Below, piece after piece: positions 61,075 to 64,000 of a stretch of DNA of 64,000 nt; the first letter of the stretch is position 1, and the number at the start of each line of letters is the position of its first letter. Below the pieces are notes generated by a model. It saw only the letters and a program-made list of their open reading frames with translations. It made no database searches and had not been told where the DNA came from. Made by a program: the position numbers and the translations under genes. Source of the stretch: Acetatifactor muris (GTDB lineage Bacteria > Bacillota > Clostridia > Lachnospirales > Lachnospiraceae); assembly GCF_024623325.1 (NCBI RefSeq), contig NZ_JANJZD010000009.1:62001-126000 (forward strand), written 5' to 3'.

Positions 61075-62379
61075 TTGGACGTTCCGGAAGGTATACAATT
61101 TTTAGCTCTGTTTTTTCTGATTCTTCTTTCAGGCTTTTTCTCATCTGCAGAGACAGCCTTCAGTACTGTCAATCGTGTGCGAATGCAGACCCTCGAGGAG
61201 GAAGGGAGCAAGCGTGCGGCAAAGGTCAATAAAATACTGGGAAATTACAGTAAAATGCTGAGCGCAGTTCTGATTGGCAACAACATTGTCAATCTGTCAG
61301 CTTCCGCGCTGGCTACCACATTGGCCCTGCGGTTCGGCATAGCCGTAGCCATCGCTACCGGTACCCTGACCATTGTCCTTCTGCTCTGCGGCGAAATCGT
61401 CCCCAAAACCTGGGCCATGCTATCTTCGGAGAAAATTACCCTCGTTTACAGCGGAATTATCTACGGACTGATGCAGCTTATGACCCCTGTTATCTTCGTG
61501 ATTGACAAACTTGCCAACGGCATTCTGCGCCTGCTGCGCATTGATCCCAGCAAGAAAATTACCACCATAACCGAAGCAGAACTGCGTACTTATGTGGATG
61601 TAGGGCATGCGGACGGTGTCATTGAGTCCGAGGAAAGGGAAATGATTTACAATGTGTTTGATTTCTCCGACGCGCTGGCCAAAGATATCATGATACCCCG
61701 GTTCAATATGGTGACCGTAGATGTGGATTCTACCTACAGCGAAGTGCTGGCTGTATTCCGGGAATCCATGTACACCCGCCTTCCTGTCTATCAGGAGGAT
61801 AAGGACAATATTATCGGCCTGATTAATATCAAGGATTTCATCCTGAAAGAGGACGAGGAAACATTTAATATCAAGTCCATCCTCAGGGACGCTTATTATA
61901 CATACGAATACAAAAAAGTGGCCGATCTGCTTTACGAACTGCGGGAGAAAACTACCAGCGTTACTTTTGTACTCAATGAATATGGCGCCACAGTAGGTAT
62001 GATTACCCAGGAAGATCTGTTGGAAGAGATTGTAGGTGAAATCCGTGACGAATACGACGCCGACGAAGAGGAATACATTCAGGAAGTGGGAGAACGCACC
62101 TATCTGGTGGAGGGCAGCATGAAGCTGGACGATATCAACGATGAGTTGGAAACCAGTCTGGACAGTGAAGACTATGATTCCATCGGCGGTATGATTATCG
62201 AAGCGCTGGACCGGCTTCCGGAGGACAATGAAGAAGTCACACTGGACACCGGTGTCCGTCTGAAAGTACAGGGAATAGAGCAAAACCGTATTCTAAAGGT
62301 ACTGATGACTCTGCCGGAACCGAAAGCAGAGGAGGAAGACTCCGATGAAGAGGAAGGTTCCGATGATGCCGGCGATTAA
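61075..62379 (+). CDS. CNNM/CorC-family (HlyC/CorC) membrane protein
   Basis: About 434 residues, start taken as the TTG at 61075, because GGAG lies 10 bases before it and the family usually starts here; the ATG at 61054 overlaps that ribosome site. DUF21 membrane part about 8-190 (LLSGFFSSAETAFSTVNRVR). Two CBS domains about 205-330 (IMIPRFNMVTVDVDSTYSEV), and a CorC_HlyC domain about 345-420 (VEGSMKLDDINDELE). Ends in an acidic tail (EEEDSDEEEGSDD). Relatives transport magnesium or cobalt. Its promoter is at 60978-61006. Confidence 0.92.
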   Translation: MDVPEGIQFLALFFLILLSGFFSSAETAFSTVNRVRMQTLEEEGSKRAAKVNKILGNYSKMLSAVLIGNNIVNLSASALATTLALRFGIAVAIATGTLTIVLLLCGEIVPKTWAMLSSEKITLVYSGIIYGLMQLMTPVIFVIDKLANGILRLLRIDPSKKITTITEAELRTYVDVGHADGVIESEEREMIYNVFDFSDALAKDIMIPRFNMVTVDVDSTYSEVLAVFRESMYTRLPVYQEDKDNIIGLINIKDFILKEDEETFNIKSILRDAYYTYEYKKVADLLYELREKTTSVTFVLNEYGATVGMITQEDLLEEIVGEIRDEYDADEEEYIQEVGERTYLVEGSMKLDDINDELETSLDSEDYDSIGGMIIEALDRLPEDNEEVTLDTGVRLKVQGIEQNRILKVLMTLPEPKAEEEDSDEEEGSDDAGD

Positions 62380-62439
62380 ACTGAGACAATAAAAAGCCGT
62401 GCAGTGTTGAAACGGCGGAAAATAAACCGACTTATATAT

Positions 62440-62474
62440 CAGGGCGTTTCGATATCCTTATCCGAAGCGCCCTG
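62440..62474. terminator. Hairpin between convergent CorC-like gene and pstB
   Basis: CAGGGCGTTTCG and CGAAGCGCCCTG (one mismatch) with an 11-nt loop that includes the pstB stop. No long T run on either side, so terminator activity is only possible. Confidence 0.4.
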
Positions 62475-63216
62475 TAATATATCTCTCTGTGCGCCAGTCC
62501 GCCGGCCTGCAGAAAATGTCCTCTGTAGGTGCAAATTCCACCAGTTCTCCATCCAGGAAGAAGGCTGTCTCATCGGAAATTCTGGTCGCCTGCTGCATAT
62601 TGTGCGTCACAATCACCACTGTATATTTTTTTTTCAATTCTTTTATCAATTCTTCTATTTTCAATGTGGAAATCGGATCCAGTGCTGAGGTAGGCTCATC
62701 CATCAACAATATTTCGGGCCCTGCCGCAAGAGCTCTTGCTATGCAGATTCTCTGCTGCTGCCCTCCTGACAGTCCCAGGGCAGGATACTTAAGCCGTTCC
62801 TTCACTTCGTCATAGATTGCTGCACCTTTCAGAGCCTCCTCCACTATTTTCTCCAGTCTGTGCCTGTCTTTTATCCCCTGCACCCTCGGTCCAAAGGCAA
62901 TATTATCATAAACAGACATGGGAAAGGGAGCAGGCTGCTGAAAAACCATGCCCACACGCTTCCGCAGCAGTGTCACATCCACACGACTGTCATAGATATC
63001 CTCCCCGTCCAAAAGTATCTGGCCCTCTATCCTCGCCTTCTCTGTCAAATCATTCATCCTGTTCAGGCATCTTAAAAAAGTGGATTTTCCGCACCCGCTG
63101 GGTCCAATAAGCGCCGTTATGGTATTTTTCCTGATTTCCATGCTGACGCCTTTCAGCGCATGGTTTCCTCCGTAATACAGATTCAGATTCATCACAGACA
63201 ATTTACTGTTTTTCAT
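62458..63216 (-). CDS. pstB: Phosphate ABC transporter ATP-binding protein
   Basis: A 252-residue ATPase. Walker [21 protein letters not shown], signature [17 protein letters not shown], Walker [14 protein letters not shown]. The [20 protein letters not shown] segment is diagnostic for PstB. Its start overlaps the pstA end by 14 bp, so it is translated with it. It drives high-affinity phosphate uptake with PstA and PstC; PstS and PstC would be beyond the right edge. Confidence 0.96.
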   Translation of the reverse strand: MKNSKLSVMNLNLYYGGNHALKGVSMEIRKNTITALIGPSGCGKSTFLRCLNRMNDLTEKARIEGQILLDGEDIYDSRVDVTLLRKRVGMVFQQPAPFPMSVYDNIAFGPRVQGIKDRHRLEKIVEEALKGAAIYDEVKERLKYPALGLSGGQQQRICIARALAAGPEILLMDEPTSALDPISTLKIEELIKELKKKYTVVIVTHNMQQATRISDETAFFLDGELVEFAPTEDIFCRPADWRTERYITGRFG

Positions 63217-64000
63217 TCTCCTCCTGACGGCAGACCAGTTTTAATAGTGAATTCATCAGAAAAATCAGCAATATCAGCACACAGCCGATACCAAAAGCCG
63301 TTTCATACTCTCCATTCTGCATGGACAGATAGAGCTCCACAGTAAGCGTTCCACCGGGCTCCAGGATCTTTCGGCATAATCCTCCAGACATTTCACCGAA
63401 TCCACTTCCCCATACAGGCAATATCCTTGCGCTGCCTGCAGTAAAGAGCAGAGCTGCCGACTCTCCAATGATACGCCCTGCAGCCAGAAGAACTCCTGTC
63501 AGGATTCCACTGCGGGATGAGGGGAGCAGAATCCTTCGTATCAGCTGCCATTTTGTGGCCCCCAGACCAAGGGCACCCTTCCGATATCCTTCCGGAACCG
63601 CGCGCAGCGCATCCTGTGTATTTCTCACAATCAAAGGCATAACCATCAGTGTCAGAGTCAGTACCCCGTTCAGCAGAGAGAATCCAAGTCCGGCTACCTG
63701 CCCGAAAAATACCATTCCGAACAATCCGAAAATCACGGAGGGGATTCCCGCCAGCGTATCTATGGCAAATGTGAGCAGCCGTACCGCCCACCCCGGCTGT
63801 GCATATTCACTCAGATAGACCGCTGTCCCCACACCAATCACCACAGCCGCCAGCAACGTCAGGACAATTATGTACAGTGTATTGAGCAGATTCCCGGCAA
63901 TCCCTGTCGTCCCCTTCAGATAACTGGTAACAGACAGGAGAAATTGCATACTTAAGATCCGGAATCCTCTGAAAAATACATATCCTATGATTCCCAGCAG
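63203..64000 (-). CDS. pstA: Phosphate ABC transporter permease PstA, 5' end outside the window
   Basis: The frame is open to the right edge; the first visible residues [17 protein letters not shown] come before the ATG at 63949, so the real start is further right. The visible 265 residues hold about five helices and the permease loop [20 protein letters not shown], where PstA docks on PstB. The [17 protein letters not shown] segment is also typical. Directly upstream of pstB, with 14-bp overlap. Confidence 0.93.
   Translation of the reverse strand: MLGIIGYVFFRGFRILSMQFLLSVTSYLKGTTGIAGNLLNTLYIIVLTLLAAVVIGVGTAVYLSEYAQPGWAVRLLTFAIDTLAGIPSVIFGLFGMVFFGQVAGLGFSLLNGVLTLTLMVMPLIVRNTQDALRAVPEGYRKGALGLGATKWQLIRRILLPSSRSGILTGVLLAAGRIIGESAALLFTAGSARILPVWGSGFGEMSGGLCRKILEPGGTLTVELYLSMQNGEYETAFGIGCVLILLIFLMNSLLKLVCRQEENEKQ

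Noticed and set aside
1..64000. tRNA, rRNA, insertion sequences or prophage
   Set aside because: No tRNA-like cloverleaf, rRNA segment, transposase or integrase was recognised by eye; a tRNAscan or Infernal run would be decisive.

Overview
The window looks like chromosomal DNA from a Gram-positive anaerobe of the Clostridia, most likely Lachnospiraceae. The evidence is moderate G+C, strong AGGAGG-type ribosome binding sites, a SCIFF ranthipeptide locus beside secDF, a T-box leader, a paired PyrB/PyrI aspartate transcarbamylase, two PF06541 membrane proteins and many two-component systems. No rRNA, tRNA, CRISPR array, phage or insertion sequence was seen. Both ends cut genes: comEC at the left and pstA at the right.

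Layout. 1-9.8 kb (minus strand): a signalling block with response regulator, histidine kinase, GerMN lipoprotein, a second regulator and kinase, and an ABC exporter, flanked by comEA and comEC. 10-18 kb (minus): a DMT-type transporter, an orphan solute-binding protein, and arginine biosynthesis argC-(PNPOx)-(GNAT)-argJ-argB-argD behind a promoter with an ARG box. 18-21.6 kb: an MFS transporter, ApbE flavin transferase, and a NusG-II/Gx pair resembling the membrane part of flavin-based electron transfer loci. 21.7-25.4 kb (minus): folate operon folC-folE-folP-folBK. 25.5-32.2 kb: small membrane and PH proteins, a Trp T-box driving trpB2, then metY-nifS-nifU-rrf2 with a palindromic operator. 33-36.3 kb (plus): HAD phosphatase, a nitroreductase with an unusual leader of three tandem 107-bp hairpin units, and pyrB-pyrI. 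36.4-45.8 kb (minus): DUF362 protein, a membrane-tethered ECF sigma factor with three lipoproteins, and a kinase/regulator pair. 46-52 kb (minus): PF06541 protein, YlmH-type S4 protein, two COG0523 GTPases (one with a His/Cys repeat), an APH(3')-like kinase and pyrF. 52-64 kb: OFA-type transporter, BlaI/BlaR1-like pair with three operators, secDF, SCIFF maturase, SCIFF peptide, its TIGR04086 partner, a CNNM/CorC protein, and pstB-pstA.

How it fits together. Most of the window is housekeeping metabolism (arginine, folate, pyrimidine, sulfur/Fe-S, tryptophan salvage, phosphate) with readable local regulation: an ARG box, a T-box with a UGG specifier, an Rrf2-type operator and BlaI-type dyads. 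Envelope sensing is prominent: three kinase/regulator pairs, one ECF sigma factor with an extracytoplasmic domain and one BlaR1-like protease with a non-PBP sensor. Two of these sensors carry apparent frameshifts at simple repeats (a C7 tract at 6938 and a TA tract at 40866), which could be assembly errors, decay or phase-variable switches.

The least explained structure is the tandem hairpin array at 33771-34104. Its three units sit between a good promoter and the nitroreductase ribosome binding site, have 20-nt arms, show a compensatory base-pair change between units, and each contains a similar mini-ORF. It is the best candidate here for something undescribed.
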